6,117 nucleotides of DNA from JANXLO01 sp043762265 (GTDB lineage: Bacteria; Armatimonadota; Chthonomonadetes; Chthonomonadales; Chthonomonadaceae), in assembly GCA_043762265.1 (NCBI GenBank), contig JAYUMV010000083.1, positions 1-6,117 on the forward strand. The letters are read 5' to 3'. The notes beneath the pieces were generated by a model. It was given only the letters and a program-made list of their open reading frames with translations. It did no database searches and was not told where the DNA came from. The stretch's first letter is position 1. Each line of letters opens with the position of its first letter. Below, piece by piece: positions 1-6,117 of this stretch. A program made the position numbers and the translations under genes.

Positions 1-1563
1 GCCGACCTCGCCATGACCGATGCCGACAAACACACCGTCGAAGCCGAACGGGGCTATAAGCGCAGCGACTACACCGCTCACTTCGCGGCGATCAAGGGCC
101 TGAACTTCGATGGAACCCTCCTCTCGGCCAACGACGCTGCCGATCACCTGAGTCACGACACGCACAAGTTCAACCTGCAATACGCGATCAACAAGGTCAC
201 CGGCCTCTCCTATACCGACGATAGCGACATCGCAACCTCTAAAGGCCTGCGCAACGGCACCGAGCATAGCCTGCTGACTTTCAATGAGGGCTTCAGCAAA
301 GGTTACCTGCTCAATCTTTTCCGCGATCAGTCCGCAACCTTCGCGAATGGCGTCGAGAAACAAGGATCCACGATCGACTCGCTGCACTTCGAGACGCCGA
401 AAGCCAATGCGAACGGGTTAAGCTTCGACGAGAAGCGCCTCAGCTATACCGATAACCGTTACGAAAACTCGACTAACCTGAATGTGCACGTCAAACCTTC
501 CAGCCAGTTGACGTTTTCCTACTCCCGATCAGAAATAGATCGCGGTCAGGACGGCACGACCACCGAGACCCTGACGACACCGATTGCCACGACGGCCGCC
601 GTAGCGCCTTCCGAGGCGACCGACTCCTTCGACCTTCAGTTTCAAGCCAACAAGCAGTTCGCGATCATCGCAGGGGCCAGCCAGAAGGATACGACGGACA
701 ACAAAGACGGAGATACGCTCAAGTTCGGACTACAAGGGCAGCCGACCCGGAATTTCACCGTCGCCGCGACGTTCAACGAGATCCACGACAAAGCCAGGAA
801 CACCAAAGATGTCGCGGATTTCGCGATCAGCAACGCCAAACCCTTCGCCCTTGGGATGGTCAAAGATATCACCTTCACCGCGCGTTACGCGTCGCTCAAC
901 GATCAGCGCAAACTTCAGAACGAGACTATGACAGGTCGTGCTGCCTGGAAAATCCTGAAGAACGAGTTCCTTCTCGACTACAGTGGCCTCACCAAGCCCG
1001 ATGGCACCAGCACGGTCAACCGCCTCTATCAGTTCACCACAGATCCGAACCCTAAAAAATGGTTTCATGCTGGCTTTCTGTACAAAGTCCGTACCCTGAC
1101 GACCGGGGAAGACAAGCTGATTCGCCGCTTCACCGCCGACTGGCGCTTCGCCAAGGCCACCAACTTCGTCTACACCTATGGAACCCTGCCGGAAGACGAC
1201 AAGGGCAATCTGACTCCCCTGACCACCGCTGATGTCGCCTTCAAGCACGCCTGGCGTTCGACGCTGACTTCTCAACTCTTCTACCGGCTCAGCGATAACC
1301 AGGCCACCAAAGTCGCCACGAGTTCCTTAGGGATCGGCGTCGATACCGTTCTCTCTAAGACCGTAAAGTTCGGCCTCGCCTACAGCAAGGACATCAACGG
1401 GCAGGCTGGAAAGTTCGACCATTCCGATCACCTGCACGTCTCCCTGGACCACCAGATCAACTCCGACCATTTCCTCACCGTCTCTGCGGAGATCCGCAGC
1501 CATGACAGCCACAACCTGCAAGACGAAATCCAGACCAACCTCGACTTCCGCGCTAAGTTTTAA
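1..1563 (+). CDS. Probable outer-membrane beta-barrel protein, 3' part of gene (5' end outside window)
   Basis: The frame is open from the first base, so the gene starts upstream. The ATG at 13 has no ribosome binding site in view and is not followed by a signal peptide, so I do not take it as the start. The visible 520 residues are strand-rich throughout, with alternating polar and aromatic stretches such as LTFSYSRSEIDRG, ITFTARYASL, HAGFLYKVRTL and HLHVSLDHQI. Short Asp/Asn/Gly/Thr turns separate them. The protein ends LDFRAKF: a C-terminal aromatic residue after an alternating strand is the usual recognition signal for barrel assembly by BamA. There are no long hydrophobic helices and few cysteines. 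This suggests a pore or surface barrel of a diderm cell, but no named family or substrate is recognisable. The gene converges on the propeller gene and shares its TTAA stop region. A secreted beta-rich protein that is not a barrel remains possible. Confidence 0.72.
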   Translation, partial: ADLAMTDADKHTVEAERGYKRSDYTAHFAAIKGLNFDGTLLSANDAADHLSHDTHKFNLQYAINKVTGLSYTDDSDIATSKGLRNGTEHSLLTFNEGFSKGYLLNLFRDQSATFANGVEKQGSTIDSLHFETPKANANGLSFDEKRLSYTDNRYENSTNLNVHVKPSSQLTFSYSRSEIDRGQDGTTTETLTTPIATTAAVAPSEATDSFDLQFQANKQFAIIAGASQKDTTDNKDGDTLKFGLQGQPTRNFTVAATFNEIHDKARNTKDVADFAISNAKPFALGMVKDITFTARYASLNDQRKLQNETMTGRAAWKILKNEFLLDYSGLTKPDGTSTVNRLYQFTTDPNPKKWFHAGFLYKVRTLTTGEDKLIRRFTADWRFAKATNFVYTYGTLPEDDKGNLTPLTTADVAFKHAWRSTLTSQLFYRLSDNQATKVATSSLGIGVDTVLSKTVKFGLAYSKDINGQAGKFDHSDHLHVSLDHQINSDHFLTVSAEIRSHDSHNLQDEIQTNLDFRAKF

Positions 1564-3446
1564 CGCTCGTCTCCTTCGTCGATGAGCCCGTGAAATCGGC
1601 CCAGCCAATAGGGTAAGAGCCAGAACGTGCCGTCTTCTTCGCCCATGCCCTCTCCGCCGCCATCCAGTGCGTAGGGATTGTGATTCCACTTTGCAACGCG
1701 TCGTTCGCGAGGCGACAGCACATACAGGGCCTGCTTCTCACCGAATCGACCGACTTCCAGATCGTGTCGAATGTCGGCACGATGGCTGTTGCGAACCGAC
1801 CAGTGTCTCAGATCCCAGGGAGCCTCCTGAAGCCACCGAACCGCCGCATCCACATCACAAGGCCCATTCCCGGACAGCGCCGCATAAAGAAAATTGTAGA
1901 AGGGTGACTGTTCGGGCCTTAAGATCGCCTGCGTACGCTCCAGGCTGAGCAGATAAAGGCCGCGCAGGCCCGGATCGGACTCCAGCATCAGCAACGGATA
2001 GTAGGCGCAGGCTGCAAGTTCGTCATCGGAGTGATTGTTCTCTCCGAGCGGCGGCAAAACTTTTTGGCGTACCGTATTAAGCGCATAGCCGTGCTGGACG
2101 ATAAGAGTTTGATAGGCCTCTTCAAATCGCGCGTCTCCGCAGAGGTGAATGGCGACCTTGAGGTGCGAGAGGATCTGAAGAGAGTTCAAGCCGCGCTCGT
2201 TCGCCCAGTCGGGATCGTCGTTAAGCGCTTCCGGCGCCCAGACCCCCCAGGTCGTACGTTTTCCGGCTGGACCGACCAGCGTATAGTGATGATCCAGGAT
2301 ATGATGGGTAACTGCGCGGCAAGTCTCCGCGATGGCAGCGCGATCTTCCGCATCGGCGACCAGCGCGCTGTAAACATACCAGGCCAGGTAATGACCGACC
2401 AGTTCGTCGGACGAGGTATCGTTCTTATAGAGTACGCCAGGTTCGACAGGAGAGGGATACCAGTTCGGGCCAGGATCGGACTGAAGCGCCCGCTCTCCCA
2501 CACGAATAACAGCCCGCGCCGGAAAACCGGGAATACCCGTGAGACGAACGAGGTCTAAGAGGGCAGAGAGACTGCGCCGGGCGAGTCTATACGCCTCCCC
2601 CGAAGCTGTCACCGCGTAACGGAAGCATTCGGCGCAGAGGTAGAGGCTTGTCCACAATCCATCGTTATCGCTGGCCTCGTAGAGGAAACTCTCCAGGTCA
2701 CCGGGCTGGGTCAGGCGACAGTCGGTCACATACCCGCCCCGATTGTGTCGAGCCTCGGTGATCTGCTCGTAATGGGAGGCTTTCTGCGGTAAGGTCATCG
2801 GAACGAAGGCAAGACGTGTGATTCCGGTCGTGGTATGAATCCAGCAGTCACCGGTCGGCGCAATGTGCAGCCCCGTTACACAATCGTCTGCCAGCCAGCG
2901 TCGGCCCGCATACGTGCGCCACTGCCCGTTGTGAAGGCGTGTCACTCCTTCGGGAGTGCCAATCCAGATTTCGCCCTCGTTACCGACCGCGAGATGAGTG
3001 ATGTCCAGGAAGGGAAGTCCATCCTCCGCCGTGAAAGCGATCCACGCGCCGCCGATAGAGTAGTTCAGACCATTCGCGGTGCCGACCCATATACCCGCGG
3101 TATCGGCGACCAGAGCCTGAATATCGGGGCTAAGCAGGCCCTCCGAGACATTGAGAGCAGAATTGTGCGGGGATACCGGCAGGATTTCGTTGCCCTGCTG
3201 TCGAAAGAGACCCTTGTTGGTGCCGAAAAAGGCGCTTCCGTCTGCCAGAAGCGCGTGCGCCTGGATAAGAACATCCGTCGGAAGAGACCACTTTTCCTCG
3301 GCAAACTGATCCGCAGGGAAGGCATCGAAGGTGGGGAAAACATTTTGGCCGGACGCCTCGTCTAAAGAGGTGTAGACCGTTGCGATCTCCTGGAGAAATG
3401 TTCCCAACATCCGTCTGGGAACCGACAGCGCCGCTTCTGAACTCAT
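1560..3446 (-). CDS. Reg_prop beta-propeller protein with C-terminal helical domain
   Basis: This is a complete 628-residue protein starting at an ATG, with a purine-rich but weak ribosome binding site (AGAAAGAG) just upstream. Residues about 65-212 hold four propeller blades of the two-component-regulator-propeller type, seen as ADGSAFFGTNKGLF, TAGIWVGTANGLNYS, EGEIWIGTPEGVTRL and GDCWIHTTTGITRL. Four blades are too few for a usual closed seven-bladed propeller. Residues about 225-628 are mainly helical and look like an alpha/alpha-toroid. Notable patches are DNDGLWTSLYLCAECFRYA (261-279), TGIPGFPARAV (303-313), NDTSSDELVGHYLAWY (342-357) and HWSVRNSHRADIRHD (548-562). Similar DGLWT / GIPGFPAR proteins occur as uncharacterised proteins in other bacteria, from memory and unchecked. 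There is no signal peptide, transmembrane helix, kinase or DNA-binding domain, so it is not a hybrid two-component sensor. An enzyme acting on carbohydrate is possible because toroid folds are common in such enzymes, but this is inference. Confidence 0.9.
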   Translation of the reverse strand: MSSEAALSVPRRMLGTFLQEIATVYTSLDEASGQNVFPTFDAFPADQFAEEKWSLPTDVLIQAHALLADGSAFFGTNKGLFRQQGNEILPVSPHNSALNVSEGLLSPDIQALVADTAGIWVGTANGLNYSIGGAWIAFTAEDGLPFLDITHLAVGNEGEIWIGTPEGVTRLHNGQWRTYAGRRWLADDCVTGLHIAPTGDCWIHTTTGITRLAFVPMTLPQKASHYEQITEARHNRGGYVTDCRLTQPGDLESFLYEASDNDGLWTSLYLCAECFRYAVTASGEAYRLARRSLSALLDLVRLTGIPGFPARAVIRVGERALQSDPGPNWYPSPVEPGVLYKNDTSSDELVGHYLAWYVYSALVADAEDRAAIAETCRAVTHHILDHHYTLVGPAGKRTTWGVWAPEALNDDPDWANERGLNSLQILSHLKVAIHLCGDARFEEAYQTLIVQHGYALNTVRQKVLPPLGENNHSDDELAACAYYPLLMLESDPGLRGLYLLSLERTQAILRPEQSPFYNFLYAALSGNGPCDVDAAVRWLQEAPWDLRHWSVRNSHRADIRHDLEVGRFGEKQALYVLSPRERRVAKWNHNPYALDGGGEGMGEEDGTFWLLPYWLGRFHGLIDEGDER

Positions 3447-3460
3447 GCCTTGCTCTTTCT

Positions 3461-3476
3461 TGTGAACGGGTTCACA
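3461..3476. promoter_or_regulatory. Perfect palindrome, possible operator of the propeller gene
   Basis: The sequence TGTGAACGGGTTCACA has two perfect 7-base arms around a GG centre. It ends 14 bases before the ATG of the propeller gene (3446, - strand). The length, even symmetry and TGTGAAC half-site resemble operators of LacI/GalR-type repressors, but no regulator gene of that type is in the window and the centre is GG rather than CG. Its position next to the start codon would let a bound protein block transcription, and the same bases would form a hairpin in the mRNA leader. Confidence 0.45.
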
Positions 3477-3489
3477 CCGAAGGTGTCAA
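3471..3489. repeat. Imperfect inverted repeat overlapping the palindrome
   Basis: Eight-base arms TTCACACC and GGTGTCAA surround GAA and match at seven of eight positions. The left arm shares six bases with the right arm of the 3461-3476 palindrome. In RNA made from the - strand, the shared GGUGUGAA segment can pair either with the upstream UUGACACC or with the downstream UUCACA, so the two hairpins exclude each other. The - strand also reads TTGACA here, a perfect -35 hexamer, but no acceptable -10 follows at 16-18 bases. Confidence 0.4.
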
Positions 3490-3555
3490 CAAGCCGATAT
3501 TCCCACATCTTTCTTTGCGAAGCTGTGACGTTTGGCATTTCGGTTCCGTTAATAG

Positions 3556-3564
3556 AGTATAGAT
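3556..3564. promoter_or_regulatory. Candidate back-to-back -10 elements in the divergent region
   Basis: The bases AGTATAGAT give TATAGAT on the + strand (3558-3564), facing the sigma factor gene, and TATACT on the - strand (3556-3561), facing the propeller gene. They would leave leaders of about 70 and 100 bases. Neither has a convincing -35 at 16-18 bases: GCATTT lies upstream on the + strand and ACAGCT on the - strand. The call rests on the -10 match and on location between divergent genes only. Confidence 0.22.
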
Positions 3565-3625
3565 AGCGGACATTTCTGAGCTGTATCGGGAGAAGTCCGT
3601 GTGGTGACCGTGCAGTAAGCCGCAC

Positions 3626-3631
3626 AAGGAG
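3626..3631 (+). promoter_or_regulatory. Ribosome binding site of the sigma factor gene
   Basis: AAGGAG lies eight bases before the ATG at 3640. It is the best Shine-Dalgarno match in the window and fixes the start of the sigma factor gene. Confidence 0.85.
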
Positions 3632-3639
3632 CACTATTC

Positions 3640-4542
3640 ATGACACCGCCCGCCAATTCTTCTCCGCTTGCGCCCGGTGGCGGGGGCGAGCCGGAAGAGG
3701 AAAGCGTTCCGCATTCAAGCGCCGAATCGCACTCTTATCTTCCGCGATTGACACGCCAACGCCTTCTTTCCGTCGAAGAGGAGCAGGATCTCTCGGCGCG
3801 CATGCACCGTGGGGATCGGCGCGCCAAAGACCGTCTGATCGAGTCGAACATGCGTCTTGTCATCAATATCGCCAAAAACTACCACAGTGTACTTATTCCG
3901 TTCGAAGACCTGGTCCAGGAAGGGGCTATCGGTCTTGTCACCGCGACAGAACGCTTTGACCCCGCACGCGGCTTCCGCTTCAGCACCTATGCCACCTACT
4001 GGATCCGCCAGTCCATCAGCCGCGCCATCGACAATAAATCGAAAGCGATCCGAATTCCGGCGCATGTCTCCGAAGCGATTCGCAAGTTGGAAAAGATGCG
4101 CGACCTCTTTTTCCGCGAACGCGGTGTCGAGCCCTCCCTCGAAGAGTTGGCGCAACACACAGGCGTCTCGATTCACAAAATCTCCGCGCTCTTGCAGGCC
4201 GGACAAGATCCGCTTTCGCTCGATATGCTGGTCGGCAATGAAGAGAACACCCCGCTCTCCGCGCTCATCAACGATACTTCTGCAGAAAACCCGCAACAGG
4301 CCGTACTGACAGAAGAACGCAAGAAAGCCTTGTGGGAACTGTTGCAGATCCTCACACCGCGTGAACGTGAAGTCATGCGCCTGCGCCTGGGGTTTGAAGA
4401 GGACTCCTCGGAGGTTCTACAAGAGATCGGCGTCCGCATGCATCTCTCCCGCGAGCGCGTCCGCCAAATCGAAATCCAGGCCCTCCGCAAACTCAAACAC
4501 GCCGCCAAACGCCGCAACCTCCTCGGCTATCTCAGCGACTGA
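3640..4542 (+). CDS. RNA polymerase sigma factor, sigma-70 family (RpoD/SigA-like, no region 1.1)
   Basis: This is a complete 300-residue sigma factor that directs RNA polymerase to promoters. A Pro/Gly/Glu-rich N-terminal tail (1-30) is followed by region 1.2 (about 32-62, LTRQRLLSVEEEQDLSARM), region 2.1-2.2 (64-108, with NMRLVINIAKNY and FEDLVQEGAIGL), and region 2.3-2.4 (111-140, FRFSTYATYWIRQSISRAI), which melts and reads the -10. Region 3 covers about 141-220 and includes IRIPAHVSEAIRKLEKM. Region 4 includes LTPREREVMRLRLG (238-251) and the -35-reading helix-turn-helix with LSRERVRQIEIQALRKLK (269-286). All core motifs are intact. The missing region 1.1 and short length suggest a group 2 (alternative, RpoS- or SigB-like) factor rather than the housekeeping one, though short primary factors exist in some phyla. 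The start is set by AAGGAG eight bases upstream. It is divergent from the propeller gene, and a 63-bp repeat begins five bases after its stop. Confidence 0.96.
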   Translation: MTPPANSSPLAPGGGGEPEEESVPHSSAESHSYLPRLTRQRLLSVEEEQDLSARMHRGDRRAKDRLIESNMRLVINIAKNYHSVLIPFEDLVQEGAIGLVTATERFDPARGFRFSTYATYWIRQSISRAIDNKSKAIRIPAHVSEAIRKLEKMRDLFFRERGVEPSLEELAQHTGVSIHKISALLQAGQDPLSLDMLVGNEENTPLSALINDTSAENPQQAVLTEERKKALWELLQILTPREREVMRLRLGFEEDSSEVLQEIGVRMHLSRERVRQIEIQALRKLKHAAKRRNLLGYLSD

Positions 4543-4547
4543 TCTAT

Positions 4548-4610
4548 ACGTACCTAACCCCCGTCCCCGTCCCTGGTTCGTTCGCTTCGCTCACAGGGAA
4601 GGGGTGCCCC
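4548..4610 (+). repeat. 63-bp hairpin-forming repeat, left copy
   Basis: This copy matches the reverse complement of 5252-5314 at 59 of 63 positions and starts five bases after the sigma factor stop. It opens with ACGTACCTAACCCCCGTCCC. Inside is a stem CCCCGTCCCTG (4565-4575) with CAGGGAAGGGG (4594-4604), pairing at 10 of 11 positions (4569 G faces 4600 A), around an 18-base loop. No T-run follows, so it is not a classical intrinsic terminator. It resembles repetitive extragenic palindromes. A 3'-end stabilising or factor-dependent termination role is possible. Confidence 0.85.
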
Positions 4611-4747
4611 AACAAGAAACGACCAGATCCTCCTTACTTGTGCCTGACAATATATACTCATGCGCGGTTCGCACCACGTAGAACACCGGAACTTTTCGGC
4701 GATAGATTGAGTTTTCCTTCGGATATTATGCCTCCACTCGGTGCTGA

Positions 4748-5209
4748 CTATTTCGGGTCTACACGGATCATAGCATCGTATGGAGTGGCGTTATCAACCA
4801 CATAACTGCTCAGGTCGTTGGTATAATAATCTTCCGGACCGTATAGTTCCTCCCAGATCCAGACGAAGAAAAGGCGGATCGGTTCTGGTCCGTCGAAATC
4901 GGGTATGATCGAATTGAACATACTCTGAAAGAATTCCACTCCTCCGAGACTCTCGGGCATCTGAGCGTTCAAACCGTAGCAGAAACTGTCCTTTGTCATA
5001 CGCTGCGTGGTTTCGTCAAGACTGTGTATCCAGGGAACGATGAAGGGACGAATAACTCTCTCCTTGACCTCAACGGGATTCTTACCGTCCATACCGGGAA
5101 ATTCGAGTTCCGGTATCTCACTCTCTTCAACATCTACGTGACGCGAAATCGGACCTATAGCCAAATAGATCAATCGCCAGCTTGCGACTTTGGTAGTGTT
5201 TGAGGACAT
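4748..5209 (-). CDS. Hypothetical protein, 153 residues, AT-richer orphan between inverted repeats
   Basis: I do not recognise this protein. It is acidic, apparently soluble, and has no signal peptide or transmembrane helix. It has several aromatic patches, such as RPFIVPWIH (54-62), GVEFFQSMF (90-98) and IRLFFVWIWEELYGPEDYY (111-129). The ATG at 5209 has no good Shine-Dalgarno sequence; the frame stays open upstream towards the repeat, so the true start could be a little earlier at a non-ATG codon. GC is about 48% over three sampled lines covering its 3' end and the bases beyond it, against 60-70% in the neighbours, which hints at a separate origin. It is the only gene between the two 63-bp inverted repeats and shares no operon. 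The size and acidic, aromatic-rich makeup are like some immunity or antitoxin-type proteins, but no toxin partner is present, so no function is assigned. Confidence 0.7.
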   Translation of the reverse strand: MSSNTTKVASWRLIYLAIGPISRHVDVEESEIPELEFPGMDGKNPVEVKERVIRPFIVPWIHSLDETTQRMTKDSFCYGLNAQMPESLGGVEFFQSMFNSIIPDFDGPEPIRLFFVWIWEELYGPEDYYTNDLSSYVVDNATPYDAMIRVDPK

Positions 5210-5251
5210 GGCTTGCCAAAATTTTCGTGCGCGATGCGGTGGTTACGTGTC

Positions 5252-5314
5252 GGGGCACCCCTTCCCTGTGAGCGCAGCGAACGCATCAGGGAAGGGGACG
5301 GGGGTTAGGTACGT
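5252..5314 (-). repeat. 63-bp hairpin-forming repeat, right copy (inverted)
   Basis: This copy is inverted relative to 4548-4610, with four mismatches in 63. Its stem is perfect: CCCCTTCCCTG (5258-5268) pairs with CAGGGAAGGGG (5287-5297) at 11 of 11 positions around an 18-base loop. On the - strand its first base is the last base of the TAA stop of the membrane-protein gene, so it sits directly 3' of that gene, just as the left copy sits 3' of the sigma gene. No T-run follows the hairpin on the - strand. Confidence 0.87.
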
Positions 5315-6117
5315 TATTGTTCCCGCTCTTTGTCCTGCTGTTGGCGGGCGCGCAGTTTGGCGGCCATCAGGCGGGACATCCCTGCCTCTTCGGGCGCAGG
5401 TTCGGAAACGCGGGGCGTAGGCGCGGGAGCAGGCGCATCGCTTGGCGGGGCAGGAGGCGCTTCCAGGCCTTCGGGGCGCAGGGTACGGGATGCAGGCAAG
5501 GGCGGTGCAGCGGTCGTGGCAGGACGGAGCGTTGTCGGGCGTTCGGACACCGTGGTGGACGCGACGGAGAGGGGCATAGCGCTCACTCCATTCGCCGACG
5601 CCGTCGCCAGCTCTTCTTCGCGCTCGGCGACGACGACGCCTTTGCGGTCCAATAGGCGTCCGAGTTCGGGAGTACCGCTGCGCTGTGGAATGGCTTTCGC
5701 CGTGCGGGCGCGCAGCCAGTCCATTGCGCGGCGCGCATCGCTGATATCTACAGCCAGTCGGCGCACCGCGATGTCGAAGGGCAGGAGCAGCATCGCCAGA
5801 AGCAGGAAGAGCGGAATCATGTCGGCTGCGGAGAAGACGGCCGGTCGATCGCCACCAAAAATCGAGGCGGGCGTAGGCTCGGTGCGACCACTGCCAGCCG
5901 AGGCGAGTTGGGTCATGAGGTAGCGGTTCGACTGCGTGTCTTTGTACTCCGGCGAATAGGCGGTGGAGAGCCCCACGACCGTAGAGGTGTTGGGCGTACC
6001 ATCGGTCTTCTTCTGAGTGACATTGACAAGATACGTGCCGATATGCGGCGCGTCGAACCAACCCTCGTAGTGGCCTGGCCCCGTCTGGTGCAGCACCTGT
6101 TCGAGCGCAGGCGGAGC
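5314..6117 (-). CDS. Membrane protein with extracytoplasmic beta domain and Pro/Ala-rich tail, VWA/BatA-like, 3' part of gene
   Basis: The frame is open to the right edge, giving 267 visible residues of a longer protein. The GTG at 6096 is internal, because the reading continues upstream with APPALEQ. Numbering from the first visible residue, 8-55 carry the pattern GPGHYEGWFDAP-GTYLVNV then VVGLSTAYSPEY. This pattern is typical of the final domain of large VWA-type or glutamine-amidotransferase-like membrane proteins (BatA class). A single transmembrane helix follows at about 98-117 (MIPLFLLLAMLLLPFDIAV), then a basic flank with RRL and ARRAMDWLRAR. The tail from about 140 is low complexity, rich in Pro, Ala, Thr and Glu, and ends in a charged stretch (AAKLRARQQQDKEREQ). 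The orientation is probably outside for the beta domain and cytoplasm for the tail, by the positive-inside rule. The N-terminal domains that would settle the family lie outside the window. GC is high (about 70% in one counted line). Confidence 0.82.
   Translation of the reverse strand, partial: APPALEQVLHQTGPGHYEGWFDAPHIGTYLVNVTQKKTDGTPNTSTVVGLSTAYSPEYKDTQSNRYLMTQLASAGSGRTEPTPASIFGGDRPAVFSAADMIPLFLLLAMLLLPFDIAVRRLAVDISDARRAMDWLRARTAKAIPQRSGTPELGRLLDRKGVVVAEREEELATASANGVSAMPLSVASTTVSERPTTLRPATTAAPPLPASRTLRPEGLEAPPAPPSDAPAPAPTPRVSEPAPEEAGMSRLMAAKLRARQQQDKEREQ

Noticed and set aside
730..1275. Antisense open frame of 181 codons within the barrel gene
   Set aside because: It has no ribosome binding site and no recognisable motifs, and the + strand frame is better supported across the whole interval.
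2031..2558. + strand open frame of 175 codons within the propeller gene
   Set aside because: It is a shadow of the long - strand gene, with Arg/Val-rich composition and no start signal.
3484..3489. Perfect -35 hexamer TTGACA on the - strand upstream of the propeller gene
   Set aside because: No acceptable -10 lies 16-18 bases away (the best, TTCACA, matches two of six). The start site would fall only about eight bases before the ATG.
3532..3547. Sigma-54-like promoter (TTGGCA followed by TTCC)
   Set aside because: The GG at -24 is present, but the required GC at -12 reads CC, and no enhancer-type features or activator gene are seen.
3715..4296. Antisense open frame of 193 codons within the sigma factor gene
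   Set aside because: The sigma factor motifs on the + strand are unambiguous. The antisense translation has no domain.
4548..4610. Intrinsic terminator of the sigma factor gene
   Set aside because: The stem is strong, but the loop is 18 bases and the bases that follow (TGCCCCAACAAG) have no T-run. The inverted copy also lacks one.
4548..5314. Insertion sequence
   Set aside because: No transposase or recombinase is encoded between the repeats, and the 153-residue protein has no DDE- or HUH-type motif pattern. Only a weak 3-bp flank match is seen.
5243..6061. Open frame of 272 codons on the - strand, overlapping the membrane-protein gene
   Set aside because: The translation is Arg-, Ala- and His-rich with no domain pattern, as expected from a shifted frame in high-GC DNA. 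The overlapping frame has a clear transmembrane helix and a YSPEY motif.

Overview
The window reads as chromosomal DNA from a diderm (two-membrane) bacterium of moderately high GC. The evidence for an outer membrane is a long, strand-rich, Tyr/Phe-rich protein ending in phenylalanine at the left edge. A primary-like sigma-70 factor and the tail of a membrane-anchored protein resembling the VWA/BatA or glutamine-amidotransferase-like class fit many environmental phyla. I lean towards Armatimonadota, with Planctomycetota and Chloroflexota-like lineages as alternatives. That placement rests on the style of the proteins, not on any marker search.

Layout. (1) Positions 1-1563, + strand: the 3' part of a probable outer-membrane beta-barrel gene whose start lies outside the window. 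(2) Positions 1560-3446, - strand: a two-domain protein with about four Reg_prop-type propeller blades followed by a roughly 400-residue helical domain. Its stop codon overlaps the stop of the barrel gene in a shared TTAA. (3) Positions 3447-3639: a 193-bp divergent promoter region with a perfect 16-bp palindrome, an overlapping second inverted repeat, and -10-like hexamers on both strands. (4) Positions 3640-4542, + strand: a complete sigma-70 family factor without region 1.1. (5) Positions 4548-5314: two 63-bp copies of a hairpin-forming repeat in opposite orientation (59/63 identical), enclosing 641 bp that carries one small gene of unknown function (4748-5209, - strand) with clearly lower GC (about 48% in the lines counted, against about 60-70% next door). 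(6) Positions 5314-6117, - strand: the 3' part of a membrane-protein gene with one transmembrane helix and a Pro/Ala-rich tail, running off the right edge.

The genes do not form an obvious operon or pathway. The most unusual feature is the inverted repeat pair. Each copy begins within six bases of the stop codon of the flanking gene and points the same way relative to that gene, and together they bracket a compositionally different orphan gene. The second point of interest is the leader of the propeller gene, where one segment can pair with either of two partners just upstream of the start codon. No RNA genes, CRISPR arrays, transposase genes or classical T-tailed terminators were seen. Positions 4611-4747 hold nothing I can identify.
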